From contig DBFJJS010000010.1 of NCBI GenBank assembly GCA_048393055.1, positions 310,001 to 374,000 on the forward strand: a stretch of DNA of 64,000 nucleotides. The letters run 5' to 3'. Origin of the DNA: Faeciplasma sp048393055 (GTDB lineage: Bacteria > Bacillota > Clostridia > Oscillospirales > Ruminococcaceae). The notes beneath the pieces were generated by a model. That model was not told the DNA's origin and made no database searches. It worked only from the letters and a program-made list of their open reading frames with translations. A program made the translations under genes and the position numbers. This document shows positions 1-7,825 of the stretch, piece by piece. Within the stretch, counting starts at the first letter, position 1. Each line of letters opens with the position of its first letter.

Positions 1-71
1 TCAGCATTTCGGACGAGACTTTCATCGACAACGGCCACGCCATTGCCTGGGCGATGAGCAAGGCAAACTAA
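1..71 (+). CDS. C-terminal end of an unidentified phage protein
   Basis: An open frame enters from the left edge and stops at TAA 69-71. The visible tail reads ISDETFIDNGHAIAWAMSKA followed by N and the stop. It lies just upstream of the terminase gene on the same strand and is followed by a terminator-like hairpin. In related prophages this slot holds small DNA-packaging or accessory genes, but the fragment is too short to assign to a family. The gene is truncated by the window edge. Confidence 0.5.
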   Translation, partial: SISDETFIDNGHAIAWAMSKAN

Positions 72-110
72 AGCAACCGCAACATAATACCATAGGGATG
101 GAGCCGGAAG

Positions 111-149
111 GCTCTGTTCCTCGTTACAGCCGAACAGGGCTGTTTTTTT
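111..149 (+). terminator. Rho-independent terminator before the terminase gene
   Basis: GCTCTGTTC (111-119) pairs with GAACAGGGC (132-140), nine pairs including one G-U, with a 12-nt loop and a following run of seven T after TG. It lies between the upstream open frame and the terminase Shine-Dalgarno site, so it may limit read-through into the packaging genes. Confidence 0.6.
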
Positions 150-176
150 ATGCTCATTTTAGAGAGGTGACGGATC

Positions 177-1778
177 ATTAGAAAGCTGAAGAAATACACC
201 CCCACGCCTTTTATGGCCAAGGGGTCCCACTACGACAAAGGCCTGGCGGACTATGCCGTCAACTTCATCCAGTGTCTCTGCCACACGAAAGGTACCTGGG
301 CAGGAAAGCCCTTCGAGCTGATTGACTGGCAGGAGCGCATTATCCGCGACCTATTCGGCGTGGTCAAGGAGAATGGTTATCGCCAGTTCAACACCGCCTA
401 CATTGAGATTCCCAAGAAGATGGGCAAATCGGAACTGGCCGCTGCGGTGGCCCTCCTGCTCACCTGCGGAGATGGCGAGGAGCGCGCTGAGGTGTATGGC
501 TGCGCCGCCGACCGCCAGCAGGCGTCCATCGTTTTCGAGGTGGCGGCGGATATGGTGAAGATGTGTCCAGCTCTCTCCAAGCGGGTCAAGATTCTCGCTT
601 CCCAGAAACGGATCGTCTACCATCCCACCAACAGCTTCTACCAGGTGCTCTCGGCGGAGGCCTACTCCAAGCACGGCTTCAACATTCACGGCGTGGTGTT
701 CGATGAGCTGCACACCCAGCCCAACCGTAAGCTCTTTGACGTTATGACAAAGGGTTCCGGCGATGCCCGGATGCAGCCCCTCTACTTTCTAATCACCACA
801 GCGGGGACTGACACCCGCTCAATCTGCTACGAGACACACCAAAAAGCCAAGGACATTCTGGAAGGCCGGAAGATCGACCCCACCTTCTACCCGGTCATCT
901 ACGGGGCCGATGAGGGGGATGACTGGACAGACCCCAAGGTGTGGAAGAAGGCCAACCCATCCCTCGGCATCACGGTGGGCATCGACAAGGTCAAAGCCGC
1001 CTGTGAGTCCGCCAAGCAGAACCCCGCCGAGGAGAACAGTTTCCGCCAGCTCCGGCTGAACCAGTGGGTCAAACAGGCGGTGCGGTGGATGCCCATGGAG
1101 AAATGGGACCGCTGTGCCTTCGCCACCTCAGAGGACGATCTTGAAGGCCGGGTCTGCTACGGTGGCCTGGACCTGTCCAGCACTACGGACATCACCGCTT
1201 TCGTGCTGGTGTTTCCGCCGCTGGATGAGGAGGACAAATACACGGTGCTCCCTTACTTCTGGATACCGGAGGACAATATCGACCTGCGTGTCCGCCGCGA
1301 CCATGTGCCTTATGATGTCTGGGAACGGCAGGGCTATCTCCAGACTACGGAGGGAAATGTAGTCCACTACGGCTACATCGAAAAATTCATCGAGCGGCTG
1401 GGAGAGCGGTTCAATATCCGGGAGATTGCCTTTGACCGCTGGGGTGCCGTGCAGATGGTGCAAAATCTGGAGGGCATGGGCTTTACGGTGGTTCCCTTCG
1501 GACAGGGCTTCAAGGATATGTCCCCACCAACCAAGGAGCTGATGAAGCTGGTGCTGGAGGAGCGCATCGCCCATGGCGGCCACCCAGTGCTCCGCTGGAT
1601 GATGGACAATATCTACATTCGCACCGACCCAGCGGGGAACATCAAGCCAGACAAGGAAAAGTCCACCGAAAAAATAGATGGCGCCGTTGCCACCATCATG
1701 GCCCTTGATCGGGCCATCCGTTGCGGCAACGACACCAGCGAGTCGGTCTATGACAGCAGAGGGCTGCTGTTTATCTGA
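177..1778 (+). CDS. terL: Phage terminase large subunit
   Basis: ATPase/nuclease that packages DNA into proheads. Counting from the first ATG (213), an adenine-binding region is followed by a Walker A-like IPKKMGKSE at about residues 66-74 and a Walker B VVFDE at about 161-165. The nuclease half follows with an acidic GGLDLSSTTD motif and FDRW near residue 410. The length (about 530 aa) suits the Terminase_1 family. The first ATG has no Shine-Dalgarno site, whereas AGAGAGGTGA (161-170) sits about 7 nt before ATT 177, from which the frame reads IRKLKKYTPTPF, the N-terminus expected in this family. I therefore place the start at ATT 177 (translated as Met); 213 is the conservative alternative. 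The portal gene follows 15 nt later. Confidence 0.93.
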   Translation: MRKLKKYTPTPFMAKGSHYDKGLADYAVNFIQCLCHTKGTWAGKPFELIDWQERIIRDLFGVVKENGYRQFNTAYIEIPKKMGKSELAAAVALLLTCGDGEERAEVYGCAADRQQASIVFEVAADMVKMCPALSKRVKILASQKRIVYHPTNSFYQVLSAEAYSKHGFNIHGVVFDELHTQPNRKLFDVMTKGSGDARMQPLYFLITTAGTDTRSICYETHQKAKDILEGRKIDPTFYPVIYGADEGDDWTDPKVWKKANPSLGITVGIDKVKAACESAKQNPAEENSFRQLRLNQWVKQAVRWMPMEKWDRCAFATSEDDLEGRVCYGGLDLSSTTDITAFVLVFPPLDEEDKYTVLPYFWIPEDNIDLRVRRDHVPYDVWERQGYLQTTEGNVVHYGYIEKFIERLGERFNIREIAFDRWGAVQMVQNLEGMGFTVVPFGQGFKDMSPPTKELMKLVLEERIAHGGHPVLRWMMDNIYIRTDPAGNIKPDKEKSTEKIDGAVATIMALDRAIRCGNDTSESVYDSRGLLFI

Positions 1779-1793
1779 AGGGAGTGACACATC

Positions 1794-3161
1794 ATGGGCA
1801 TCTTTTCAGGTCTGTTCAAATCCCGGGACAAGCCTCAGAACCGGACATCCGGCAGCGGGTACAGCTTCTTCTTCGGTGGCTCCACCGCTGGCAAGAACGT
1901 CAACGAGCGTTCCGCCATGCAGATGACCGCCGTGTACTCCTGCGTCCGCATCCTTGCGGAAGCAGTGGCGGGTCTGCCGCTGCATCTATACCGCTACAAA
2001 GAGGATGGCGGCAAGGAGAAGGCGCTGGACCATCCGCTCTATAATCTTCTCCACGATGAGCCGAACCCGGAGATGAGTTCTTTCGTGTTCCGGGAGACGC
2101 TCATGACCCACCTGCTCCTGTGGGGCAATGCCTACGCCCAGATCATCCGAAACGGAAAGGGCGAGGTCATTGCTCTTTATCCGCTGATGCCGAACCGCAT
2201 GGTGGTGGATCGAGACACCAAGGGCCGGCTCTACTACCAGTACACCACCAGCACCGAGGACGCTCCTACCATGAAGGGCGTCACCGTCAACCTTCCACCC
2301 TCGGATGTACTGCACATCCCCTGCCTGGGCTTTGACGGACTGGTGGGTTACAGTCCCATTGCCATGGCCAAGAACGCCATTGGCATGGCGATTGCCTGTG
2401 AGGAGTACGGGGCCAAATTCTTCGCCAACGGCGCCGCTCCCGGCGGCGTGCTGGAACATCCCGGCACCATCAAAGACCCCCAGCGGGTACGGGAGAGCTG
2501 GCAGTCCACCTTCGGCGGCAGCGGCAACAGCAATAAGATTGCCGTGCTGGAGGAGGGCATGAAGTACACGCCCATCGGCATCTCGCCGGAGCAGGCGCAG
2601 TTTCTGGAGACACGAAAATTCCAAGTTAACGAAATCGCTCGAATTTTCCGAGTACCGCCACACATGGTTGGTGACCTGGAAAAGTCGAGCTTTTCTAATA
2701 TTGAGCAACAGTCGTTGGAGTTCGTGAAATACACGCTGGACCCCTGGGTGATCCGTTGGGAGCAGACCATTCACCGGTCGCTCCTGCTGCCTGACGAGAA
2801 ATCGCAGTATTTCGCGAAGTTCAATGTGGAAGGGCTGCTTCGCGGCGACTATCAGAGCCGCATGAACGGGTACGCCATCGGTCGGCAGAACGGCTGGATG
2901 TCCGCCAATGACATCCGGGAGCTGGAAAACCTCGACCGCATCCCTGCTGAAGAGGGCGGCGACCTGTACCTGATCAACGGCAATATGCTCCCGCTCAAGG
3001 ATGCTGGGGCTTTTGCAAATACCGAAGTTAGCGATGACGGAAAGGAGGAAAATACCGATGAAGAAGTTTTGGAAGTGGAAGAATCAAGCCCAGACGGAGA
3101 TAGCTCCGGCGGAACGGACGCTGTATCTGAACGGCACCATCGCCGAGGAAAGCTGGTTTGA
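1794..3161 (+). CDS. Phage portal protein (HK97 family)
   Basis: Forms the dodecameric ring at the capsid vertex through which terminase pumps DNA. The 455-aa protein shows the family pattern: a flexible N-terminus, a conserved block around residues 35-60 (MQMTAVYSCVRILAEAVA), a VLHIPCLGFDGLVGYSPI segment, and the EIARIFRVPPHMVGDLEKSS element typical of HK97-type portals. The last ~60 residues are Asp/Glu/Ser-rich and probably disordered. GGAGTGA precedes ATG 1794. The 3' end overlaps the protease gene by about 100 nt, so the two are probably translationally coupled. Confidence 0.94.
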   Translation: MGIFSGLFKSRDKPQNRTSGSGYSFFFGGSTAGKNVNERSAMQMTAVYSCVRILAEAVAGLPLHLYRYKEDGGKEKALDHPLYNLLHDEPNPEMSSFVFRETLMTHLLLWGNAYAQIIRNGKGEVIALYPLMPNRMVVDRDTKGRLYYQYTTSTEDAPTMKGVTVNLPPSDVLHIPCLGFDGLVGYSPIAMAKNAIGMAIACEEYGAKFFANGAAPGGVLEHPGTIKDPQRVRESWQSTFGGSGNSNKIAVLEEGMKYTPIGISPEQAQFLETRKFQVNEIARIFRVPPHMVGDLEKSSFSNIEQQSLEFVKYTLDPWVIRWEQTIHRSLLLPDEKSQYFAKFNVEGLLRGDYQSRMNGYAIGRQNGWMSANDIRELENLDRIPAEEGGDLYLINGNMLPLKDAGAFANTEVSDDGKEENTDEEVLEVEESSPDGDSSGGTDAVSERHHRRGKLV

Positions 3162-3795
3162 CGATGACGTCACGCCCCAGCTTTTCAAAGAGGAGTTGAT
3201 GGCTGGAAACGGAAACATCACCGTCTGGATCAACTCTCCCGGCGGTGACTGCGTGGCCGCGGCCCAAATCTACAATATGCTGATGGACTATCCCCACAAT
3301 GTGACCGTCAAAATCGATGGCATTGCGGCATCCGCCGCATCCGTCATCGCTATGGCGGGTACCAAAGTTCTCATGTCCCCGGTGTCCATGCTCATGATCC
3401 ACAACCCAATGACTGTGGCCATGGGTGACACGGGTGAGATGCAGAAGGCCATTGAGATGCTCTCCAGCGTGAAAGACTCTATCATCAATGCCTATGAAAT
3501 CAAGACCGGTCTGTCCCGCGCCAAGCTCTCTCATCTCATGGACGCCGAGACTTGGATGGACGCTGGAAAGGCTGTAGAGTTGGGCTTCGCCGATGAGGTG
3601 ATGAAACGGCCCACCGAAGTGGAGGATGTAGAACCCCCAACAGTCACCATGCTGTACTCAAAAGCATCGGTGGTCAATTCCCTCATGGATAAGATCGCCG
3701 AGAAATGCAAAACCAACCGCCCCGCCGCTAAGGCGGAACCCAAGGGCCGCTCCGTAGACGATCTCTACGAGCGACTCAATCTGTTGAAACACTAA
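3058..3795 (+). CDS. ClpP-like prohead maturation protease
   Basis: Serine protease of the ClpP fold that trims the capsid delta domain during prohead maturation. Visible family features are the NSPGGD oxyanion-loop segment, the nucleophile Ser in GIAASAASVIAMAG, and the His in MLMIHNP; the acidic member is expected about 50 residues later. At 245 aa from ATG 3058 it has the normal length. The frame opens earlier (3001), but AAGGAGG (3041-3047) is placed for ATG 3058, giving the N-terminus MKKFWKWKN. It overlaps the end of the portal gene in another frame, a common arrangement in this module, and the capsid gene follows 15 nt downstream. Confidence 0.92.
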   Translation: MKKFWKWKNQAQTEIAPAERTLYLNGTIAEESWFDDDVTPQLFKEELMAGNGNITVWINSPGGDCVAAAQIYNMLMDYPHNVTVKIDGIAASAASVIAMAGTKVLMSPVSMLMIHNPMTVAMGDTGEMQKAIEMLSSVKDSIINAYEIKTGLSRAKLSHLMDAETWMDAGKAVELGFADEVMKRPTEVEDVEPPTVTMLYSKASVVNSLMDKIAEKCKTNRPAAKAEPKGRSVDDLYERLNLLKH

Positions 3796-3810
3796 AGGAG
3801 GAAAACTACC

Positions 3811-5013
3811 ATGACTATTTTGGAACTGCGCGAGAAGCGCGCCAAGGCCTGGGACGCCGCCAAGGCTTTCCTGGACTCCCACCGCACTGACAAGGGTACC
3901 CTGTCCGCTGAGGATGACGCCACCTACTCCCGTATGGAGCAGGACATCTCCGATCTGGGTAAAGAAATCGCTCGCATGGAGCGCCGTGAAGCTCTGGATG
4001 CCGAACTGAGCAAGCCGGTCAACCAGCCCATCACCGGCAAACCCGCCGGCGACCCGCAGATTGAGAAGAAGGGCCGTGCTTCCGATGAGTATAAGCGGAA
4101 TTTCTGGAATGCCATGCGTCTGCAGGGTAACCCCTATGAGATCCGCAATGCCCTGCAGGAAGGCACCGACAGCGAGGGCGGTTACTTGGTGCCGGACGAG
4201 TTTGAGCGAACCTTGGTGCAGGCTCTGGAGGAGGAAAATGTGTTCCGCCGCCTGGCCAAGGTTATCCAGACCTCCAGCGGCGACCGTAAAATTCCCATCG
4301 TAACCAGCCATGGCTCCGCCGCCTGGTTGGATGAGGAGGATGCCCTCACCGAGAGCGATGAGGTGTTCGGTCAGACCTCCCTGTCTGCGTACAAGCTGGG
4401 TACTTTCCTGAAGGTATCGGATGAGCTGCTCAATGACAGTGTATTTGACCTGCCCTCCTATATCTCTACCGAGTTTGCGCGCCGCATTGGCTCCAAGGAG
4501 GAGGAAGCCTTCTTTACCGGGGATGGCAGCGGCAAGCCCACCGGTATCTTCGCAGCTACCGGCGGCGCCCAGACTGGTGTCACCGCCGCCAGCTCCACCG
4601 CCATCACCGCCGATGAGCTGATCGACCTGTTCTACTCTCTGAAGTCCCCCTACCGCAGGAAGGCGGTCTGGGTGATGAACGACTCCACGGTCAAGGCCAT
4701 CCGTAAGCTGAAGGACAACCAGGGGCAGTATCTGTGGCAGCCCTCCCTTACGGCTGGGACTCCCGACACCATCCTGAACCGTCCGGTCTACACCTCTTCC
4801 TATGTTCCTGCCATTGCCGCCGGCGCAAAGACCATCGCCTTCGGTGATTTCAGCTACTACTGGATCGCCGACCGCCAGGGTCGCTCCTTCAAGCGCCTGA
4901 ACGAGCTTTTCGCAACCACCGGTCAGGTGGGCTTTATGGCCACTCAGCGCGTGGACGGTAAGCTGATCCTGTTCGAGGCCATCAAGGTGCTGGCGCAGAA
5001 GGCCGCTGGCTAA
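3811..5013 (+). CDS. Major capsid protein (HK97 fold)
   Basis: 400-aa capsid subunit. The first ~95 residues are charged and helical (TILELREKRAKAWDAAKAFL and following), matching the delta/scaffold domain removed by the upstream protease. The mature part starts around the EGTDSEGGYLVPDEF segment and continues with typical HK97 elements (KVSDELLNDS, GDGSGKPTGI). AAAGGAGG (3793-3800) gives a strong ribosome site for ATG 3811. It is likely to be the most highly expressed gene of the head module. Confidence 0.94.
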   Translation: MTILELREKRAKAWDAAKAFLDSHRTDKGTLSAEDDATYSRMEQDISDLGKEIARMERREALDAELSKPVNQPITGKPAGDPQIEKKGRASDEYKRNFWNAMRLQGNPYEIRNALQEGTDSEGGYLVPDEFERTLVQALEEENVFRRLAKVIQTSSGDRKIPIVTSHGSAAWLDEEDALTESDEVFGQTSLSAYKLGTFLKVSDELLNDSVFDLPSYISTEFARRIGSKEEEAFFTGDGSGKPTGIFAATGGAQTGVTAASSTAITADELIDLFYSLKSPYRRKAVWVMNDSTVKAIRKLKDNQGQYLWQPSLTAGTPDTILNRPVYTSSYVPAIAAGAKTIAFGDFSYYWIADRQGRSFKRLNELFATTGQVGFMATQRVDGKLILFEAIKVLAQKAAG

Positions 5014-5027
5014 GGAGGGAGACGGCG

Positions 5028-5342
5028 GTGATGAGCGAACTCCTTTCAAAGGTCAAGGAAAACCTCATTCTGGAGCATGACGCCGATGACAAGCTGCTGG
5101 AACGCTACATCACCGCCGCCATCTCCTATGCGGAAAGCTATCAGCACATTGAAGCGGGGTACTACCAGGAACACCCCATGTCCCCAACTACTGAGCAGGC
5201 CGTCATCATGCTGTCATCCCATTTTTATGAGTCCAGGGATGGCAGCACGGGCGGCTTTTTCGCAGATAATGTGCAGGCCGGGCAGCAGGTTTGGAATACG
5301 GTGAACCTGCTTCTCCGGCTTGACCGGGAATGGAAGGTGTGA
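5028..5342 (+). CDS. Head-tail connector protein (gp6-like)
   Basis: 104-aa protein encoded directly after the capsid, in the position of the adaptor ring that docks on the portal. The sequence (LLSKVKENLILEHDADDKLL, then SYAESYQHIEAGYY) matches the all-helical Phage_gp6/DNA-packaging connector pattern with an EAVIMLSSHFYE-like helix (here QAVIMLSSHFYE). The frame begins at GTG 5028, with ATG 5031 the next codon; AAGGAGGGAG at 5012-5021 fits either start. The stop at 5340-5342 abuts the next gene. Confidence 0.85.
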   Translation: MMSELLSKVKENLILEHDADDKLLERYITAAISYAESYQHIEAGYYQEHPMSPTTEQAVIMLSSHFYESRDGSTGGFFADNVQAGQQVWNTVNLLLRLDREWKV

Positions 5343-5343
5343 C

Positions 5344-5679
5344 ATGAGCTTTGGAAAGATGAACACCTTCATCGAACTGACGAAAAAAGAAGTCACAGTT
5401 GATGAGGAGGGCTTTAAGTCCGAACAGGAGGTCACGCTGGCCGCTGTCCGGGCTTATCGGGAAGGAAGGCATGGGAGCGAGAGATGGGCAAATATGGCGG
5501 CTTTTTCGGAAGCCACTGACTTGTTCCGCTTCCGGGCCATTCCCAGTGTATCTGTTACCACGGATCTGGCGCTCCTCTGCGATGGCGACCGTTTCGAGAT
5601 CACCTCGGTAGAGGACGTAAAGGGTCGGGGGATGTATCTGGAGGTCATGGCAAAGGTGGTGAAAGCAAGTGGAGCGTAG
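5344..5679 (+). CDS. Phage head closure / head-tail adaptor protein
   Basis: Likely the SPP1 gp16-like stopper that closes the head before tail attachment, assigned from position and from the small beta-barrel pattern (FIELTKKEVTVDEEGFKSEQ; RFRAIPSVSVTTDLALLCDG; FEITSVEDVKGRGMYLEVMA). The open frame extends upstream, but ATG 5344, one base after the previous stop, gives the usual N-terminus MSFGKMNTF. It is 111 aa, normal for the family. A strong hairpin follows its stop codon. Confidence 0.8.
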   Translation: MSFGKMNTFIELTKKEVTVDEEGFKSEQEVTLAAVRAYREGRHGSERWANMAAFSEATDLFRFRAIPSVSVTTDLALLCDGDRFEITSVEDVKGRGMYLEVMAKVVKASGA

Positions 5680-5692
5680 CGGAACGCGGGGT

Positions 5693-5720
5693 CCCCGCAA
5701 AGCAAATCTGCTTTGTGGGG
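5693..5720 (+). repeat. 12-bp stem hairpin in the head-tail intergenic region
   Basis: CCCCGCAAAGCA (5693-5704) and TGCTTTGTGGGG (5709-5720) form a 12-bp stem with one G-U pair and a 4-nt loop AATC. No T run follows; instead the purine-rich GAAGGAGGAG starts immediately after the stem. It is therefore not a standard terminator and may shield or position the next ribosome site, or protect the mRNA end. Confidence 0.6.
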
Positions 5721-5741
5721 GAAGGAGGAGCAACGGATTGA

Positions 5742-5804
5742 GTGAGCTTTCGCATTTATGCGGAAGCGAAGGATAAGGAGTTTGTGACGACGTGGCTAAA
5801 GTGA
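5742..5804 (+). CDS. Possible 20-residue leader peptide
   Basis: GTG 5742 opens a short frame (VSFRIYAEAKDKEFVTTWLK, stop TGA 5802-5804). GGAAGGAGGAG (5720-5730) precedes it by 11 nt and the frame overlaps the start of the gp10-like gene by 13 nt. It could couple translation across the preceding hairpin. It may equally be chance, since the strong ribosome site has no other well-placed start. Confidence 0.3.
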   Translation: MSFRIYAEAKDKEFVTTWLK

Positions 5805-6223
5805 AGGTGGAAATGCCGGAGGATTTTCTCCGCAAGCTGTCCCTCCTGGGCAGCAAAACAGACGAGATAGCCGGGCGGGTTCTGGAAGCCGGCGGTGAAG
5901 TAGTTCTGGCAAAGGTTCGAAGCAACCTCTCCTCTGTCATTGGCAGCGGGACAAAATACGACTCTCGCTCCACCGGTGAATTGGAAAGCTCTCTGGGTCT
6001 GACCCCGCCTTTGGTAGACCGGGACGGAAATCACAACATCAAGGTTGGCTTTGCCGAGCCGCGCTCCGATGGCGGCAGCAACGCCATGCTGGCCAACATC
6101 ATCGAATACGGCAAGAGCGGCCAGCCGGCGAAACCCTTTCTCAAACCCGCCCAGAGTTCGTCCAGAAAAGCCTGTACCAGCGCCATGATCCGCAAACTGG
6201 AAGAGGAGATGGAGAAGCTGTGA
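5792..6223 (+). CDS. HK97 gp10-like tail-joining protein
   Basis: 143-aa protein of the HK97_gp10_like family, a minor structural protein at the head-tail joint. The sequence runs MAKVKVEMPEDFLRKLSLLG, AGRVLEAGGEVVLAKVRSNL, then the conserved IIEYGKSGQPAKPFLKPA C-terminal signature. The start is GTG 5792, with an AAGGAG about 11 nt upstream. The C-terminus overlaps the next gene by 4 nt. Confidence 0.85.
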   Translation: MAKVKVEMPEDFLRKLSLLGSKTDEIAGRVLEAGGEVVLAKVRSNLSSVIGSGTKYDSRSTGELESSLGLTPPLVDRDGNHNIKVGFAEPRSDGGSNAMLANIIEYGKSGQPAKPFLKPAQSSSRKACTSAMIRKLEEEMEKL

Positions 6224-6561
6224 GTCTGCTGTCTGAACTGAAAACAGTGGCGGATGCCTGTTCAATCCCGGTGGAGACCGGCGTTTTTTCCGGCGTACCG
6301 CCTGACCTTTATTTGGTCATTACGCCAATGGCGGACACCTTCGAGCTTCACGCCGACAATTCCCCAGGGTACGACACCCAGGAAGCGCGGCTGTCCCTGT
6401 TCGTGAAGGGCAGCTACACCGCCACCAAAGACATTCTTGTCCGCGCTCTGCTGGGTGCGGATTTTTGCATTACCGACCGCCGGTATATCGGCCATGAGGA
6501 CGATACCGGCTTTCACCACTACGCCATTGACGTGGCGAAAACTTATGAAATGGAGGAATGA
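6220..6561 (+). CDS. Tail completion / tail terminator-like protein
   Basis: 113-aa protein beginning at GTG 6220 inside the stop of the gp10-like gene, so translation is probably coupled. Position between the gp10-like gene and the major tail protein is that of the tail terminator that caps the tube and joins it to the head. Its short alpha/beta sequence (DLYLVITPMADTFELHADNS, EARLSLFVKGSY) is compatible with such proteins, but assignment rests mostly on gene order. Confidence 0.65.
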   Translation: MSLLSELKTVADACSIPVETGVFSGVPPDLYLVITPMADTFELHADNSPGYDTQEARLSLFVKGSYTATKDILVRALLGADFCITDRRYIGHEDDTGFHHYAIDVAKTYEMEE

Positions 6562-6564
6562 GCT

Positions 6565-7158
6565 ATGGCTACTATCGGCTTGGATAAGCTGTACTACGCC
6601 AAAATCACCGAGGACGCTTCGGGCAATGAAACCTACGGTGACCCCCAGCCACTGGCAAAGGCCATGACCGCCGAGCTGTCGGTGGAACTGGCGGAAGCCA
6701 CGCTGTATGCAGACGATGGCGCCGCCGCTGTGGTCAAGGAGTTCCAGAGCGGAACCCTGACTTTAGGCGTAGATGATATTGGCGTTGCAGTTGCACAGGA
6801 CCTGACTGGCGCCACCATCGATGACAACAAGGTACTGGTTTCCACCAGTGAGGACGGCGGCACTCCTGTGGCTGTGGGCTTCCGTGCGAAAAAGGCAAAC
6901 GGCAAATACCGCTACTTCTGGCTCTATCGGGTGAAGTTCGGTATTCCTGCCACCAACTTAACCACCAAGGGCGAGAGCATTGAGTTCTCTACTCCCTCCA
7001 TTGAGGGTACCGTGACCCGCCGCAACAAAGTGGATGGCCAGGGCAAGCACCCTTGGAAGGCGGAGGTTTCTGAGGATGATACCGGCGTTCAAGCTGCTAC
7101 CATCTCCGCCTGGTATGATGAAGTGTATGAGCCGGACTACACCTCTTTGGAAACCTGA
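6565..7158 (+). CDS. Major tail protein (phi13-type)
   Basis: Tail tube subunit, 197 aa. The start MATIGLDKLYYAKIT, the EATLYADDGAAAVVKEFQSG strand pair and the GFRAKKANGKYRYFWLYRVK segment are characteristic of the phi13-family major tail proteins. The C-terminal KGESIEFSTPSIEGTVTRR matches the end of the tube domain. GGAGGAATGAGCT upstream gives a good ribosome site. The tail chaperone gene follows 16 nt later. Confidence 0.9.
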   Translation: MATIGLDKLYYAKITEDASGNETYGDPQPLAKAMTAELSVELAEATLYADDGAAAVVKEFQSGTLTLGVDDIGVAVAQDLTGATIDDNKVLVSTSEDGGTPVAVGFRAKKANGKYRYFWLYRVKFGIPATNLTTKGESIEFSTPSIEGTVTRRNKVDGQGKHPWKAEVSEDDTGVQAATISAWYDEVYEPDYTSLET

Positions 7159-7174
7159 TAAGGAGGGCTGACTC

Positions 7175-7558
7175 ATGAGCAAGGAGAGAAGCGCCGCTAT
7201 CACCATTGGCGGCAAGGAGTATGAGCTGGTGCTCACCACCCGTGCGACAAAGGAGATTGCCGGTCGCTACGGCGGTCTGGAAAATCTGGGTGACAAGCTG
7301 ATGAAGTCCGAGAACTTTGAAATGGCTCTTGATGAGATCATCTGGCTCATCACCCTGCTGGCCAATCAGAGCGTGCTGATCCACAATCTCAAGCACCCGG
7401 AGGATAAAAAAGAGCCGCTGACCCAGGATGCGGTGGAACTGCTGACCTCGCCCTTCGAACTGGCCGAGTACAAGGAAGCCATCATGGAAGCCATGTATAA
7501 AGGCACCAAGCGAAATATCGAAAGCGAGACGGACTCAAAAAACGCACAAGTCGGGTAA
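7175..7558 (+). CDS. Tail assembly chaperone, short form (gpG-like)
   Basis: 127-aa product of normal decoding, in the slot between the major tail protein and the tape measure where lambda has gpG. It keeps the tape measure soluble during tail assembly. The N-terminal half is MSKERSAAITIGGKEYELVL, followed by a helical KEIAGRYGGLENLGDKLM section. It ends SDSKNAQVG-stop just past a slippery sequence, so it is the shorter of two products. AAGGAGGGCTGACTC upstream supports ATG 7175. Confidence 0.85.
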   Translation: MSKERSAAITIGGKEYELVLTTRATKEIAGRYGGLENLGDKLMKSENFEMALDEIIWLITLLANQSVLIHNLKHPEDKKEPLTQDAVELLTSPFELAEYKEAIMEAMYKGTKRNIESETDSKNAQVG

Positions 7559-7746
7559 CAGACGCCGAGCTGTTTACCCGGCTTTTCTATTACGGCACCG
7601 CCCAGCTGGGCTTTACCCCAGAAGAGACCATGCTTCTGCCCTTCGGACTTCTGCTGGATTTGTGGGAGTGCCACAAGCAGTTTCTCGGCCTGGCAAAGCC
7701 TAAGCGGGAGCTGACCATTGACGATGCAATTCCCTACGGGATTTGA
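7175..7746 (+). CDS. Tail assembly chaperone, -1 frameshift fusion (gpGT-like)
   Basis: If ribosomes slip back one base at A-AAA-AAC (7537-7543), translation continues in the overlapping frame to TGA 7744-7746. This adds about 67 residues beginning RTSRVTDAELFTRLFYYGTA and ending DDAIPYGI. That extension has no plausible start codon with a ribosome site of its own and reads as a conserved-looking helical T domain with LLLDLWECHKQFLGL. The arrangement equals lambda gpG/gpGT, where the fusion recruits tail tube subunits to the chaperoned tape measure. The genomic span given here is not a single open frame. Confidence 0.8.
7537..7582 (+). promoter_or_regulatory. Programmed -1 ribosomal frameshift signal
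   Basis: Heptamer AAAAAAC (7537-7543) is in the zero frame as TCA AAA AAC, i.e. X XXY YYZ. A 6-nt spacer is followed by a hairpin: GTCGGGTAAC (7550-7559) pairs with GTTTACCCGGC (7572-7582) with one bulged base. Slippery site, spacer and stem are all at canonical distances, and the zero-frame stop lies inside the stem. Confidence 0.82.
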
Positions 7747-7754
7747 GATATGTA

Positions 7755-7783
7755 TTGCTTTTGTCCGCACAATCGAGTATAAT
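7755..7783 (+). promoter_or_regulatory. Sigma-A promoter of the toxin-antitoxin pair
   Basis: TTGCTT (7755-7760), a 17-nt spacer and a perfect TATAAT (7778-7783), just after the stop of the gpGT frame. It would start transcription near 7790, about 36 nt before the antitoxin start. This gives the cassette expression independent of the late tail operon. Confidence 0.75.
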
Positions 7784-7825
7784 AGAGGCAAAGAGGAATA
7801 CACAATCTCGAAAGGAGTCTTTGAT

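Noticed and set aside
3658..5049. 463-aa open frame on the minus strand
   Set aside because: Mirror of the capsid gene, which has the family sequence, start signal and operon position.
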